NCBI GenBank assembly: GCA_045637775.1
Contig: JAZUAC010000014.1
Coordinates: 1 to 64,000, forward strand
Source: UMGS172 sp045637775
Lineage (GTDB): Bacteria; Bacillota; Clostridia; Oscillospirales; Acutalibacteraceae
Length of the DNA stretch: 64,000 nucleotides
Direction: 5' to 3'
Each line of letters opens with the position of its first letter. Position 1 is the stretch's first letter. Position numbers and translations under genes: made by a program. Below the pieces are notes generated by a model. That model saw nothing but the letters and a program-made list of their open reading frames with translations, made no database searches and was not told where the DNA came from. This document shows positions 17,221 to 26,113 of the stretch, piece after piece.

Positions 17221-18888
17221 TTAAATAATTACCTTTACACCCTCGGGTGCATCAAACTCGGTGACAATCTGACCGTTTTCAAGACGCTTGTGGTGAATCG
17301 AAACCACGCCAAACGGTGTGGGGAATTTTGCCTTGACCCACTCTAAACCGTCAAGATGAGGCTTGACGCGAAGTGTCTTGCAACCGACATCCTCAACCGT
17401 GATTCCCGCAACATGCTCAAAAAGGTAAGGCACGGGACCTGCCGCCCAGCCGTGACAGAAGCTATGACGAAGACCTTTATAGCAATAGGCACCGAAATCG
17501 GCATGAATATCGCGCTGACCGTTTTGAGGCAATGTGTCAACCGTTGAGGAGTTTTCACTCCACTCGGGGTCATAGTCCTCAAAGAATGTGGTAGCACCTT
17601 TTTCGAGCATAAGCGAATAGTATTCCTTCATCATGGACAATGCCGACTCATAGTGACCCGCCTTGGCCAATGCCGACAAAAGGTGATAGCCCATGAAGGT
17701 TGAAAAGCCTTTTATTCCGTTCTTTTCTATTATTTCGGCAGCTGTTTCGGGGTCGATATCCCCTGCCAAGGATTGCATTGCAACTATCTGCTTTACTTCG
17801 CCGCCATCCCACACATTTTCGGACAAAATCTGTGCCTTTGCCTCGGCCTCGGCAGCCGTTTCGGTCAACCCTAAATCACGGCACAATTCGGCACCCGAAA
17901 GCAAAGCCATTTTTTGCAGGCTTCGTTGTGCGGCTCGTTTTTTGGGGTTATCGTTGGTGGGCCAATCGAGAAAATGACCCGGCACTGTGTCAACTCCGTC
18001 GTCAGAAACGCAATCGCTCAACTGTTTTACAAGACCGTTGAGATAGTCCTTTTGTTTTAAGAGAAATTCCATGTTACCCGTGGCGGTAAACCAATCGTGC
18101 AGAATCAGTATCCACCACATTGAATATGCCGAAATGGTATTCATCCATTTGGGCAACGGTGTTAAATCGCGTATATAGTCGAGGCTCTGTTCGACAATGT
18201 CCAAACGACCGAACAAATCACGCACCGTCATGGTTTCGATCATCATATCGCCAATCCACACAAGGCGGTCACGCTTGATGCCGTCCCAAACCATGTTTTG
18301 CAAGCAAAGATGCACGGTATAGGCGGCGGTGTCGAAAATTTTGTTGACCTCGGGGTCGCTACATTCAAAGCCGCCCTTATATTCAAAATCGTGGTACACA
18401 AACACAGCAACCGCCGACTTGATTCTGAACTGCACACCCTTGGTCATAAGCTCGATTTTAACAAATCTGAAGCCTGTTTGACCCCATTCGGTGTCGCTAT
18501 AACGGGGAATCGGCACGGTAAACTGACGGGTTGAATGGTCGTTGGTCGAGGTGTCCTGACCGACGACCGACTCAACCTCACTCAAGGACTCACCAAAGGT
18601 GATGCGAATTTCGGGATAAGGCGTATCCCCTACGAGATGGGGGACGAGTAGACGTATACCGCCGTGAAGCTCGCAACCGAAATCTAAAACAACCGATGCG
18701 TTTTCGCTGTCGGTTGATTCCATTTCGGTGAAATGTGGCTCACCCAAGCCAATCTGCAAAGGCTTTTTCATCAAAAGTTTATCAACATCGGTGACAGTAC
18801 CCGTGGTACTGACCACTCTTTTAGGCATCAAAAATTTGCGTTTGCGGGTATCCTCGCCTATGAAATCAAAATTATCGATTATGTTCAT
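17221..18888 (-). CDS. GH78-like alpha-L-rhamnosidase, compact
   Basis: A 555-residue probable alpha-L-rhamnosidase acting on pectin- or glycoside-derived rhamnose. It shows the GH78 order: a short beta-sandwich with LDFGCELHGGI, then the (alpha/alpha)6 barrel with CSDPEVNKIFDTAAYT, the WDGIKRDRLVWIGD acid region, and SFCHGWAAGPVPYLFEH near the end, then a small beta domain. It has no signal peptide and is much shorter than typical 900-residue rhamnosidases because the N-terminal carbohydrate-binding domains are missing. AAGGAG precedes the ATG. It follows an esterase gene by 34 bases in an operon. Confidence 0.8.
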   Translation of the reverse strand: MNIIDNFDFIGEDTRKRKFLMPKRVVSTTGTVTDVDKLLMKKPLQIGLGEPHFTEMESTDSENASVVLDFGCELHGGIRLLVPHLVGDTPYPEIRITFGESLSEVESVVGQDTSTNDHSTRQFTVPIPRYSDTEWGQTGFRFVKIELMTKGVQFRIKSAVAVFVYHDFEYKGGFECSDPEVNKIFDTAAYTVHLCLQNMVWDGIKRDRLVWIGDMMIETMTVRDLFGRLDIVEQSLDYIRDLTPLPKWMNTISAYSMWWILILHDWFTATGNMEFLLKQKDYLNGLVKQLSDCVSDDGVDTVPGHFLDWPTNDNPKKRAAQRSLQKMALLSGAELCRDLGLTETAAEAEAKAQILSENVWDGGEVKQIVAMQSLAGDIDPETAAEIIEKNGIKGFSTFMGYHLLSALAKAGHYESALSMMKEYYSLMLEKGATTFFEDYDPEWSENSSTVDTLPQNGQRDIHADFGAYCYKGLRHSFCHGWAAGPVPYLFEHVAGITVEDVGCKTLRVKPHLDGLEWVKAKFPTPFGVVSIHHKRLENGQIVTEFDAPEGVKVII

Positions 18889-18922
18889 ACTAAACTCCTT
18901 ATGTTTTGAATTCGGTTATAGA

Positions 18923-19552
18923 TTATTTGTGCTGTGACAGCATCCACTCGAGCAGTTCGGAACTAAAAGCTTTAGTCCATGAATTGTGTGCAACACCCTC
19001 ATACAGTGTGCATTTGAAATTGGGGTTTTTGCCCTCTAATTTTGATGCCATTTCTTTGGTATGATAGGGTGAAACCGTGGTATCTTCAAGTCCGTGGAAT
19101 GCCCAAATCGGCATCTTCATGACGCCCGAATTCCAAGCCATACCGCCGCCGCAGCACGGTGCCGCCGCAGCAAAGAATTTTGGGTAAGCCATTGCCATAT
19201 ACCATGTGCCGTAACCACCCATACTCAAACCGCAAACATAAATTCGGCTCAAATCGGCGTTATAATGCTCAATCACCTTGTCCATGAAGGCTTTCAGGCT
19301 TTCCAATTTTGCAACCCAAAAAGTATCGAGAGGACATTGAGGCATCACGAGTATGCAATCCTTCAAGTTTTGGTCGGTGACAATGTTAGGAAATCCGTGG
19401 ATAAGCACCTTATCCACATCGTTGCCGCCAAAGCCGCGTTCACCAGCACCGTGAAGTTGAAAAATAATGGCAGGATGCTCGCTTAAACTTTCGGGCACCA
19501 TTGCAACAAACGGAAAACCAAAATCTTTATCGGGGAAACGGACAGTATTCAT
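18923..19552 (-). CDS. Alpha/beta hydrolase (esterase)
   Basis: A 209-residue serine hydrolase with oxyanion-type LHGAGERG, nucleophile GLSMGG, Asp in HGLEDTTV and His in VAHNSW, as in carboxylesterase/feruloyl- or acetyl-esterase families. No signal peptide is visible, so it acts in the cytoplasm. It precedes the GH78 gene in the same operon, so a likely role is removing acyl groups from imported rhamnose-containing oligosaccharides. GAGGTGG precedes the ATG. Confidence 0.85.
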   Translation of the reverse strand: MNTVRFPDKDFGFPFVAMVPESLSEHPAIIFQLHGAGERGFGGNDVDKVLIHGFPNIVTDQNLKDCILVMPQCPLDTFWVAKLESLKAFMDKVIEHYNADLSRIYVCGLSMGGYGTWYMAMAYPKFFAAAAPCCGGGMAWNSGVMKMPIWAFHGLEDTTVSPYHTKEMASKLEGKNPNFKCTLYEGVAHNSWTKAFSSELLEWMLSQHK

Positions 19553-19580
19553 AAAACCACCTCGAGAAATTTCTTTTTAA

Positions 19581-19609
19581 ATTATACATTTATTTTCACA
19601 CAAAGTAAA
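19581..19609 (-). promoter_or_regulatory. Promoter of esterase-GH78 operon
   Basis: Minus strand: TTTACT (19609-19604), 17 bp, TATAAT (19586-19581), about 29 bp before the esterase start. Confidence 0.7.
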
Positions 19610-19696
19610 GCATTTTTAATGTATTTAAATAGCAATTATTCTTTTGGGTTTTTGGGCAAAAATAATTTTGAAGAAAAAATGAAAGGAGAATGTTTT

Positions 19697-19873
19697 ATGA
19701 AGCATTGTATGAGCTTTGCAAAAGGTATGGGTATGGGCATGGTGGCCGGAATTGCCGTTGCCGCAACGGTGAAATGCGTTTGCAAAAACAATAAGTCCAT
19801 GAAGCGCAAGGCGGGTAAAACCGTGCGTGCCGTGTCGGACATCATTGACGATTTGCAGACGTTGATTAGTTGA
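19697..19873 (+). CDS. Small membrane-associated protein
   Basis: A 58-residue protein whose ATG at 19697 has AAAGGAGAA upstream; the longer frame lacks such a site. A glycine/alanine-rich hydrophobic segment (GMGMGMVAGIAVAATV, residues about 10-25) is followed by a strongly basic stretch (KNNKSMKRKAGK) and a short amphipathic helix. This is the shape of YtxH-like small envelope proteins. Function is unknown. Confidence 0.72.
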   Translation: MKHCMSFAKGMGMGMVAGIAVAATVKCVCKNNKSMKRKAGKTVRAVSDIIDDLQTLIS

Positions 19874-19885
19874 GTATGGGTACAC

Positions 19886-19920
19886 AAAAAACCTCGCAGA
19901 TTACTCTGCGAGGTTTTTAA
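19886..19920 (+). terminator. Bidirectional terminator
   Basis: A perfect 14-bp stem, AAAAACCTCGCAGA with its complement, is flanked by an A-run and a T-run between the small membrane gene and the GH16 gene that converge here. Confidence 0.85.
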
Positions 19921-19932
19921 TTGAAGATTTAA

Positions 19933-21438
19933 TTACTTCTTGATGATGATGTCGTGCTTGCCGTCATCGAGCTGATAGAGATATGTGTAATCAACAACAT
20001 AGCGGTTGGTGTTGTTCCACTCATAGGTGGTAGCGTTGCTAATGTCAAGTCCGTTGTTGGCACGGCCGACCGAGAAGGAATGTCTGATCTGCATATAGCA
20101 GTTGGTGAAGGTCTCGATATCATCTTCACTGGTGATTTCATAAGTGAAGAATACATATCCGTCGATCATGAACTGAAGCTCGGTCTCGGTCCACATGAAA
20201 CCGTAGGTGTGGTAGGTGTCACTGAGCTTTTCGCCCTTAGGGGTGTAGAAGTGACGGGCTTTGTGATTTGCGTCTGCAGCTCCATCAAGTGAAGTGTGCA
20301 CCTTGCCTGCGGCAGTACCTGCAGTAGTGGGCCACTTGTGAACATTAGCATTGGTCTTGCCTGCGTCACCAAAGCACTCGTTAAGGTCGATTTCGGGGTT
20401 GTAATTTACATTGGTGCCGTCGGAAGTGCCGCCGAACCACATCAAAGACCAGAAACCGTCACCGTCGGGAACGATAGAGCTATTTTCTACATAGCCATAC
20501 TTATAAGCCATAGTGTCAGAGGTGTTAAGACTTCCGCCGTAGTAGGTGCTCTCGGTCTGATGACCTACAATATAGAACTTGCCATCTTTATTAAATACAT
20601 AGTTGGGATCAGCGGTAGTGGTAGACCACTTGCCGTTTTTACCTTCACGACCCCAGCCACTCCAATTATGCCATTTTGTAGTATCAATCTCGGCGGTATC
20701 GAAATCGTCACCCCAAGTAGCATGATACTTGGTGGTTGTGTCGTAGTTGGCGATAGCCTCGGTGTAGCTGCCTACAAAGCTATCGGCATTGGTGAGGTTT
20801 GCACCCTTGATAAGGTCAAAGAACTCGGAAACTGCCATAGCGGTTGCATGTGCACTGCCGCCGTTGAGGTAAACCTTCTTGCCACGGATTACTATAGAGT
20901 AACTATCGGCATCCTTGGGAGCATCGGGACCCAAACGGTTGGTCTTGCCAACGATGATCTCATAATCGCTTTCGGCGACATCGGTATCATGAAGAATCTC
21001 AAAAGAACCGTTATACTCGGAATTGAGTTCTGCTACCATTGCCTCAAGCTCAATCTGAGTAAGGTAGGAAACATTGTACTTAGCACGGATGATCTTGAAG
21101 TTTGCAAGATCAACACCGTTTACGGTAAGACCGGTTGTGCTTACAGCAGAGCCGTCGAGAGGGAACTCCTTGTCGCCGTAGACAGTGTTGTACATGAGGT
21201 ACACTGCGTCGGCCGAGGTGATGACACCGTCATTGTCGAAATCGCAGGCACCTGCCAAGGGGTACTGCTCTGCGCCGTTAAGCGAGTTGTAAAGAACATA
21301 GATAACGTCATCGGAGTTAACCTTTCCGTCGCCGTTAGCGTCGCCCAAAGCGTAGGTTGTGTTTGCCTGTGCGGTGGGAACCAATGTCAACCCAAAGATC
21401 ATTGCCAACACGCAAAGGACACTTAAAATCTTTTTCAT
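19933..21438 (-). CDS. Secreted GH16 glucanase with N-terminal dockerin
   Basis: A 501-residue secreted enzyme: signal peptide to about residue 25 (ends PTAQA), a type I dockerin at residues 30-90 with two calcium loops (GDANGDGKVNSDD and CDFDNDGVITSAD), a linker domain resembling the N-terminal domain of alpha-glucuronidase-like proteins (about 105-215), then the GH16 jelly roll with catalytic motif E349-I-D351-L-N-E354. GH16 enzymes cut beta-1,3/1,4-glucans or related galactans. The dockerin implies anchoring to a cohesin scaffold, but none is in the window. AGAGGAG precedes the ATG at 21438. It has its own promoter downstream of the BY-kinase genes. Confidence 0.88.
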   Translation of the reverse strand: MKKILSVLCVLAMIFGLTLVPTAQANTTYALGDANGDGKVNSDDVIYVLYNSLNGAEQYPLAGACDFDNDGVITSADAVYLMYNTVYGDKEFPLDGSAVSTTGLTVNGVDLANFKIIRAKYNVSYLTQIELEAMVAELNSEYNGSFEILHDTDVAESDYEIIVGKTNRLGPDAPKDADSYSIVIRGKKVYLNGGSAHATAMAVSEFFDLIKGANLTNADSFVGSYTEAIANYDTTTKYHATWGDDFDTAEIDTTKWHNWSGWGREGKNGKWSTTTADPNYVFNKDGKFYIVGHQTESTYYGGSLNTSDTMAYKYGYVENSSIVPDGDGFWSLMWFGGTSDGTNVNYNPEIDLNECFGDAGKTNANVHKWPTTAGTAAGKVHTSLDGAADANHKARHFYTPKGEKLSDTYHTYGFMWTETELQFMIDGYVFFTYEITSEDDIETFTNCYMQIRHSFSVGRANNGLDISNATTYEWNNTNRYVVDYTYLYQLDDGKHDIIIKK

Positions 21439-21483
21439 ACTAAACGCTCCTCTTAATTTCATTCGGGGAACTACCCTCAATCT

Positions 21484-21512
21484 ACTATAACATGCATGGT
21501 TACAAAATGCAA
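21484..21512 (-). promoter_or_regulatory. Promoter of the dockerin-GH16 gene
   Basis: Minus strand: TTGCAT (21512-21507), 17 bp, TATAGT (21489-21484). It begins four bases past the BY-kinase stop, and no terminator separates them. Confidence 0.65.
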
Positions 21513-21515
21513 CCT

Positions 21516-23042
21516 TTACTTCGACCTCAAGCCGTCATTACTGTCAGTTTCCGCAATAAGCTCACCAGAGCGACGGTAATTGTGACCGCGTCCGTAGTTA
21601 GAGTAGCCGTAACCGTATCCGTATCCGTAACGGCGACGTCCGTAACGTCCGTAATACTTATAACCGCCAAGGTCAGAGCCGGGATTGACGCAGTTGACGA
21701 TGAAGCCCATCATTCTGACATCGCTGAACGCCATATCCTTGAGCGAGTTGTAAACCTTATCGGGTGAAATGGAGTTGGAGCGAACAACAAACAGCATTTC
21801 GTCGCAAAGGTCGCCTATCAAAACGGTCTCGGAAGCAAGGCTACAGGTCGACATATCGACTATTACATAGTCATAATGCTCGCGGGCATATTTAAATATA
21901 TCTTCAAAAGTATCTTTATTAAACTTGATTACTTCCTCACCTGCAAAGAGAACGTCCATGGTATCGGAAATGGAGTTTATAACATCCTGAACCTCTGCCT
22001 TGCCGACAACAATTTCGGCAATACCGGCGTTGGAAACCTCCTGCTTGCGGTTAAGGTACTTCTGGACATTGCGGCCGTGAAGGTCCATATCAATGAGAAT
22101 TACCTTTTCATCGGAATTGGACAGTGCTTTTGCGAGGTTGTAAGCTACCGTGGTCTTACCTTCACCGTGTACGGCACTGGTTATACCCACGACCTTGGTT
22201 CCGTTGGATTTTAATGTTCCTCGGACACGCTGTTTCAAAACTCTTATAGCCTCGGAGAAACCGGACAGGGACTGGCTTATTCTTATCATTGCACCGTCCT
22301 TGCTGGTGCGTTTTTTCTTAACAGTGGGAATTTCGCAAACACACTTGCCGTTAAAGAACGACTCGATATCGCGCTTGTTGATAACCGTCTTCTTAATACG
22401 CATATCAACAAGTGTTGCAATGATACCTATTGAGATACCAAGCAGACCCAACAAGGCAACATATCCGTAATAATCGCCCTTATTGTAGGGGGCGGTTGCG
22501 AGCTTGGGCTCCGCACCCTCAATGACATTCATTTTGGTATCACCGATAACATATTCGGCTACCTTGGGGTAGTTTCGGATAATCGAATTGACGATATCAT
22601 ATGCATCCTGCGGCTTGGGGCTGGATACGGTGATTTTAAAAATATTGGTATCCTTAACAGCCTCTGCCGATATCATACCGTTAACAGGACGTTGAAGGTC
22701 GTTGACAAGTGTATCGCCCATAATACCCGAGTTGATGATATACGGGAAGGTTTCTGCCATCTGCTTAGCCAGGGTTGAGTTATAGTTAAAGCTATAAACA
22801 CTGGCGCCGCTTTCAGCATTACTGCTTACCAACGGGGTAATTGTAAACTTCACGTCAGAACGGTACATAGGACGGTAGGTTATATGAAAATAGGCAAACG
22901 AAAACGAAGCAAACAGGATTCCGCATACTGCCGAGATCCACCAAAGTCTTCTAAAGCTTCGGCGAAATGTTTTGAATTTTTCGGAAAACAGCTGACCGTC
23001 GCCTGATGATCTGCTATGTCTTCCGGATGAACTGCTAGCCAT
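21516..23042 (-). CDS. Polysaccharide BY-kinase with Wzz domain (second copy)
   Basis: A 508-residue membrane tyrosine autokinase controlling exopolysaccharide assembly. It has a Ser/Gly-rich start, a first membrane helix (about 33-53), an outer Wzz chain-length loop, a second helix (about 190-212), then a P-loop kinase: Walker A VHGEGKTT and VILIDMDLHG. The C-terminus ends in a long Tyr/Gly cluster (YGYGYGYGYSNYGRG), the expected autophosphorylation tail. The ribosome site AAGGAGGA precedes the ATG. It follows a paralogous kinase by 17 bases in the same operon. Confidence 0.92.
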   Translation of the reverse strand: MASSSSGRHSRSSGDGQLFSEKFKTFRRSFRRLWWISAVCGILFASFSFAYFHITYRPMYRSDVKFTITPLVSSNAESGASVYSFNYNSTLAKQMAETFPYIINSGIMGDTLVNDLQRPVNGMISAEAVKDTNIFKITVSSPKPQDAYDIVNSIIRNYPKVAEYVIGDTKMNVIEGAEPKLATAPYNKGDYYGYVALLGLLGISIGIIATLVDMRIKKTVINKRDIESFFNGKCVCEIPTVKKKRTSKDGAMIRISQSLSGFSEAIRVLKQRVRGTLKSNGTKVVGITSAVHGEGKTTVAYNLAKALSNSDEKVILIDMDLHGRNVQKYLNRKQEVSNAGIAEIVVGKAEVQDVINSISDTMDVLFAGEEVIKFNKDTFEDIFKYAREHYDYVIVDMSTCSLASETVLIGDLCDEMLFVVRSNSISPDKVYNSLKDMAFSDVRMMGFIVNCVNPGSDLGGYKYYGRYGRRRYGYGYGYGYSNYGRGHNYRRSGELIAETDSNDGLRSK

Positions 23043-23059
23043 TTCACATTCCTCCTTCC

Positions 23060-24445
23060 TTATCCGTTCTGTCTTGTGTAATAAACATTGTAGTTATTAT
23101 CGTCGCTGTCTTGCGGTGCTTTCAGCGAAATAACATCGTTGAAGATACAACCTGCAAGATAGCATTTGCTCAGATTTTCAATTTGGTCGTTAATGTCGGT
23201 AACCGTAACAACGTCCTGACGGACAACCATCAAAGCGGCATCGACAACATTCGAAATAACCTCAGCATCAATGGTGATACCGCAAGGCGGTGTATCGATA
23301 ATGACAAAGTCAAATTTTTCTTTAAGTTGTCTTATAACCTCGGCAAAGCGGACATTGGAAAGCTTTTCAGCCGAATGTGTGCAGAACTTTGCGTTATCCA
23401 ACAGATATACACCGGTATCTGCATCATATTTTATATATTCCTCAATATCTCCGCCGTTATCAAGATATCTGTGGAAATCCTGCTCCTCGGGATGCTCAAC
23501 CTTATCGAAGAAGCGGTGAACAGACGGATTTTTAAGGTCACAGTCAAGAATCAAAATCTTATAGCCGTTTTGTGCCAATGCAACGCCCAAATTAACGGTG
23601 GCACTGGTTTTGCCCTCGTTTTCGGTGATACTTGTTATCATAAAGGTCTTATGACCTTTTGTACGGCGCAAGCTTTCGATTTTAACCGCCATTCGTCTAA
23701 AGCTGTTGGCAAAATCAAAACCGATAAGCGGGTTTGTGATAATCAAACGGCGTTTGGCGTGAGGCAGCTTTGAGCTGATACCCTTAACGCGGTTAACCGT
23801 GCCGAAAAGCTTGGTGTTAAGCTCTTTATCAACGTCGGAAGGGTTCTTAATGGTATCTCTCAAGAACGACACCAAAACGACAAGTGCAATCACAACGCCG
23901 CCTGCAATTACTGCACACAAAAGACCCAAAAGCTTGGCAGATATCTCGCCCGAAGGTGAAGTGGGCATGCCGGGGTTAATTACTGTTCGGATTATAACGT
24001 TGCTGAAAACAAAGTCGGTAACCTTGCCATAGTTATTATAGACCGAAACCAAGGTCTCATAAGCCTTTTGAGGAGTTTTGTCGGTAACCGAGATTCTTAC
24101 AAGGTTAGTCTCCTTGAGCTGGGCTGCCGAAATGGTTCCTGTTATGGGCTCGCCGATATCCTTGCTGACAACATCATACAAAGCCTCACTCTGGAAAACA
24201 TCGTCCAAGGTTTCGGCAATGATAACGGTTCTTGCCAGAGACAACGCCGTCGCATCCTGCGTGTAACCGCTCAAGTTTATAGAAACGGTCATGCTGCTGA
24301 CATAGTTGTGCTCGTGGATATAAGTGTAATAGCAAACGCTTCCCACAAAAGCAGAAATGGCAGCCAACGCAACTATCCAAAAATTATGCAAAAGATCGCG
24401 GAGGATCGTGTAAATATTTACACGCGTTATATCAAATTTTCTCAT
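23060..24445 (-). CDS. Polysaccharide BY-kinase with Wzz domain (first copy)
   Basis: A 461-residue paralog with the same plan: membrane helix near residues 20-42, outer Wzz loop, second helix at about 165-190, and a kinase domain with Walker A TENEGKTS, ILILDCDLKNPS and FVIIDTPP. The tail carries only a few tyrosines (YNVYYTR), so the two copies probably differ in signalling output. Its GGAGG site lies inside the end of the Ig-like gene, one base gap from that stop, so translation is coupled. Confidence 0.92.
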   Translation of the reverse strand: MRKFDITRVNIYTILRDLLHNFWIVALAAISAFVGSVCYYTYIHEHNYVSSMTVSINLSGYTQDATALSLARTVIIAETLDDVFQSEALYDVVSKDIGEPITGTISAAQLKETNLVRISVTDKTPQKAYETLVSVYNNYGKVTDFVFSNVIIRTVINPGMPTSPSGEISAKLLGLLCAVIAGGVVIALVVLVSFLRDTIKNPSDVDKELNTKLFGTVNRVKGISSKLPHAKRRLIITNPLIGFDFANSFRRMAVKIESLRRTKGHKTFMITSITENEGKTSATVNLGVALAQNGYKILILDCDLKNPSVHRFFDKVEHPEEQDFHRYLDNGGDIEEYIKYDADTGVYLLDNAKFCTHSAEKLSNVRFAEVIRQLKEKFDFVIIDTPPCGITIDAEVISNVVDAALMVVRQDVVTVTDINDQIENLSKCYLAGCIFNDVISLKAPQDSDDNNYNVYYTRQNG

Positions 24446-24446
24446 C

Positions 24447-25283
24447 TCAATCCTCCGTCACAATAACAAGCAGGCGTGTCATGGTTATAACCTTGCCGGT
24501 GTTTTTATCAATAATCTTATAGAAGGCATCATATACACCCTCTTTGGATGTATCTACACCGTCAGCTTCGACAGTTATTTCTTCGAGTGTATAGGCTTTC
24601 TCGGTCACATTATTGATGCCGGTAACCAACGACATATAGTCGATCTCGTCACCTACGCGGCAATAATGTGCATAATCGTCAAGCTGAATCTTAACACTGA
24701 CGTAATCATCGTCTGTGACGATTGCCTTTATTGTCATTTCGACGCCGTCACCCATGCTGTTGGACACCTTTATGTTTATGGGGTATTCGCCTTCAACATT
24801 GGTAAACTCGGTTGAAATGAGCTTTACATACAGCGAAAGGTCACCGTCAATAATATCATTTGCCGTTACATACTGTGAAACGCTGTACGGATGACCGCTT
24901 TGGAAAATAAAGTCGCTTGACAAGGATATTCTGGGCGGATGATAGTCAGTCAAGACAAGCTCACGCTGCACACTGGCGACATTATTATCACTGTCGCACA
25001 CAGCAAACTGCACGATGGTTGTGTTTTTACCGTCGATCAGGTGCTTCTTGCGTACCACCTTGATTTTATCGCTTATATCGCCATCCTGCTCGTCACGAGC
25101 CGAAACATACTGCAAAAGCACCTCGTCCGGAGTGTGCACCTCACACTCAATGGCCTCATCCTTGTCCACGGTACAAACAAGGGTTGGACCCTCTTTCTTT
25201 TCTGCATGTGTAATAAAAACAACAGTTCCGAAAATAAGCACAGCGGCCGATAATACTACCGTTATGATTCTTAACATTCTCAT
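24447..25283 (-). CDS. Membrane-anchored Ig-like (DUF5011-type) protein
   Basis: A 278-residue protein with an N-terminal membrane anchor (residues about 5-25) and an outer part of repeated beta-sandwich units. Two of them carry the DGDIS/DGDLS signature followed by a strand pair (ARDEQDGDISDKIKV and NDIIDGDLSLYVKLI), as in DUF5011/HYR-type bacterial Ig domains; a third unit ends the protein. It sits between the CpsB phosphatase and the kinases, so it probably belongs to the polysaccharide export machinery at the outer membrane face. Exact role unknown. Confidence 0.75.
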   Translation of the reverse strand: MRMLRIITVVLSAAVLIFGTVVFITHAEKKEGPTLVCTVDKDEAIECEVHTPDEVLLQYVSARDEQDGDISDKIKVVRKKHLIDGKNTTIVQFAVCDSDNNVASVQRELVLTDYHPPRISLSSDFIFQSGHPYSVSQYVTANDIIDGDLSLYVKLISTEFTNVEGEYPINIKVSNSMGDGVEMTIKAIVTDDDYVSVKIQLDDYAHYCRVGDEIDYMSLVTGINNVTEKAYTLEEITVEADGVDTSKEGVYDAFYKIIDKNTGKVITMTRLLVIVTED

Positions 25284-25338
25284 TGAAAAATTACTCCCTT
25301 ATCGGTTGGTTGGTTTAGGCATTGCTGAAAATCGTTTA

Positions 25339-26073
25339 TTACAACCGTTTTCCGCGTATTACCGTCAACGGATTATTGTAAAATAAGTCTTCGGCGTAGT
25401 CGGAAGAAAAGTTTGCCGACACAAAAGCATATGCTTCCGAAAGATCAGGAACCCGTTGATATGTACTGTGCGCATCGCTCGCAATTACCGAAACAAGTCC
25501 GTTTTCCAAAAACGACAGCGCAATATCCTGTGCAGTTAATCCGTTATAGCCCGCAAGACTGCACACATTGGATTGAAGAATCGCACCTCGGTCAAGAAAC
25601 TTTACGATATCCCTTGGATTGCGCTGTATAAAGGAATATCTCTCGGGATGGGCGATTATGGGCGTGTACCCTTTTTGAACCAGCGCATCGGCAACATCCA
25701 ATGCTCTTGCAAGAAAATCGTCAAATCCAAATTCCAACAAAACATACTTGGTATTGTTTATGGTGATAAGTCCGTCATCATCCACAACATCCTCAATGTT
25801 ACTTACGGCAAACATCTCGGCTCCCATATATAGGTTTATATCGGGACACTGTGCCGCCGCAGCCTCCTTGAAGGCTTCAAACCTCGAAAGTATATCTTTT
25901 TTGGTCATTTTATCACTTCGGTTATCTTTAACCAAATAGTGCGGGGTCAAAACCAAATCGGTCGTTCCGTTGGTTTTAGCTATGCGAAGCATTTCCAAAG
26001 CCTCTTTAAAATTTTCGGCTCCGTCATCAACTCCGGGTAAAATATGAGTATGAATGTCTACCGTAAATATCAC
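25339..26073 (-). CDS. CpsB/CapC-type tyrosine phosphatase
   Basis: A 244-residue PHP-fold manganese-dependent phosphatase that dephosphorylates BY-kinases and so sets capsule output. PHP motifs: DIHTHILPGVDDG, LTPHY, the GAE block, IAHPERY and ASDAHS. The frame opens with GTG at 26073, where AAGGA lies only two bases upstream, an unusually tight spacing; no better start is apparent because the first motif begins six residues in. It heads the capsule-control genes, 40 bases after metY and without a visible terminator between. Confidence 0.9.
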   Translation of the reverse strand: MIFTVDIHTHILPGVDDGAENFKEALEMLRIAKTNGTTDLVLTPHYLVKDNRSDKMTKKDILSRFEAFKEAAAAQCPDINLYMGAEMFAVSNIEDVVDDDGLITINNTKYVLLEFGFDDFLARALDVADALVQKGYTPIIAHPERYSFIQRNPRDIVKFLDRGAILQSNVCSLAGYNGLTAQDIALSFLENGLVSVIASDAHSTYQRVPDLSEAYAFVSANFSSDYAEDLFYNNPLTVIRGKRL

Positions 26074-26113
26074 CGTCCTTGTACATTTTTAACTTCTGTT
26101 TATTTAGATACAA

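Noticed and set aside
20296..21426. A 376-codon open frame opposite the GH16 gene.
   Set aside because: It lies wholly antisense to a well-supported enzyme, has no matching ribosome site and reads as low-complexity Gly/Val/Ile, as expected for a shadow frame.
21516..24445. ParA/MinD-type partition ATPases.
   Set aside because: Both proteins have flanking membrane helices with Wzz loops and Tyr tails, so BY-kinases fit better.
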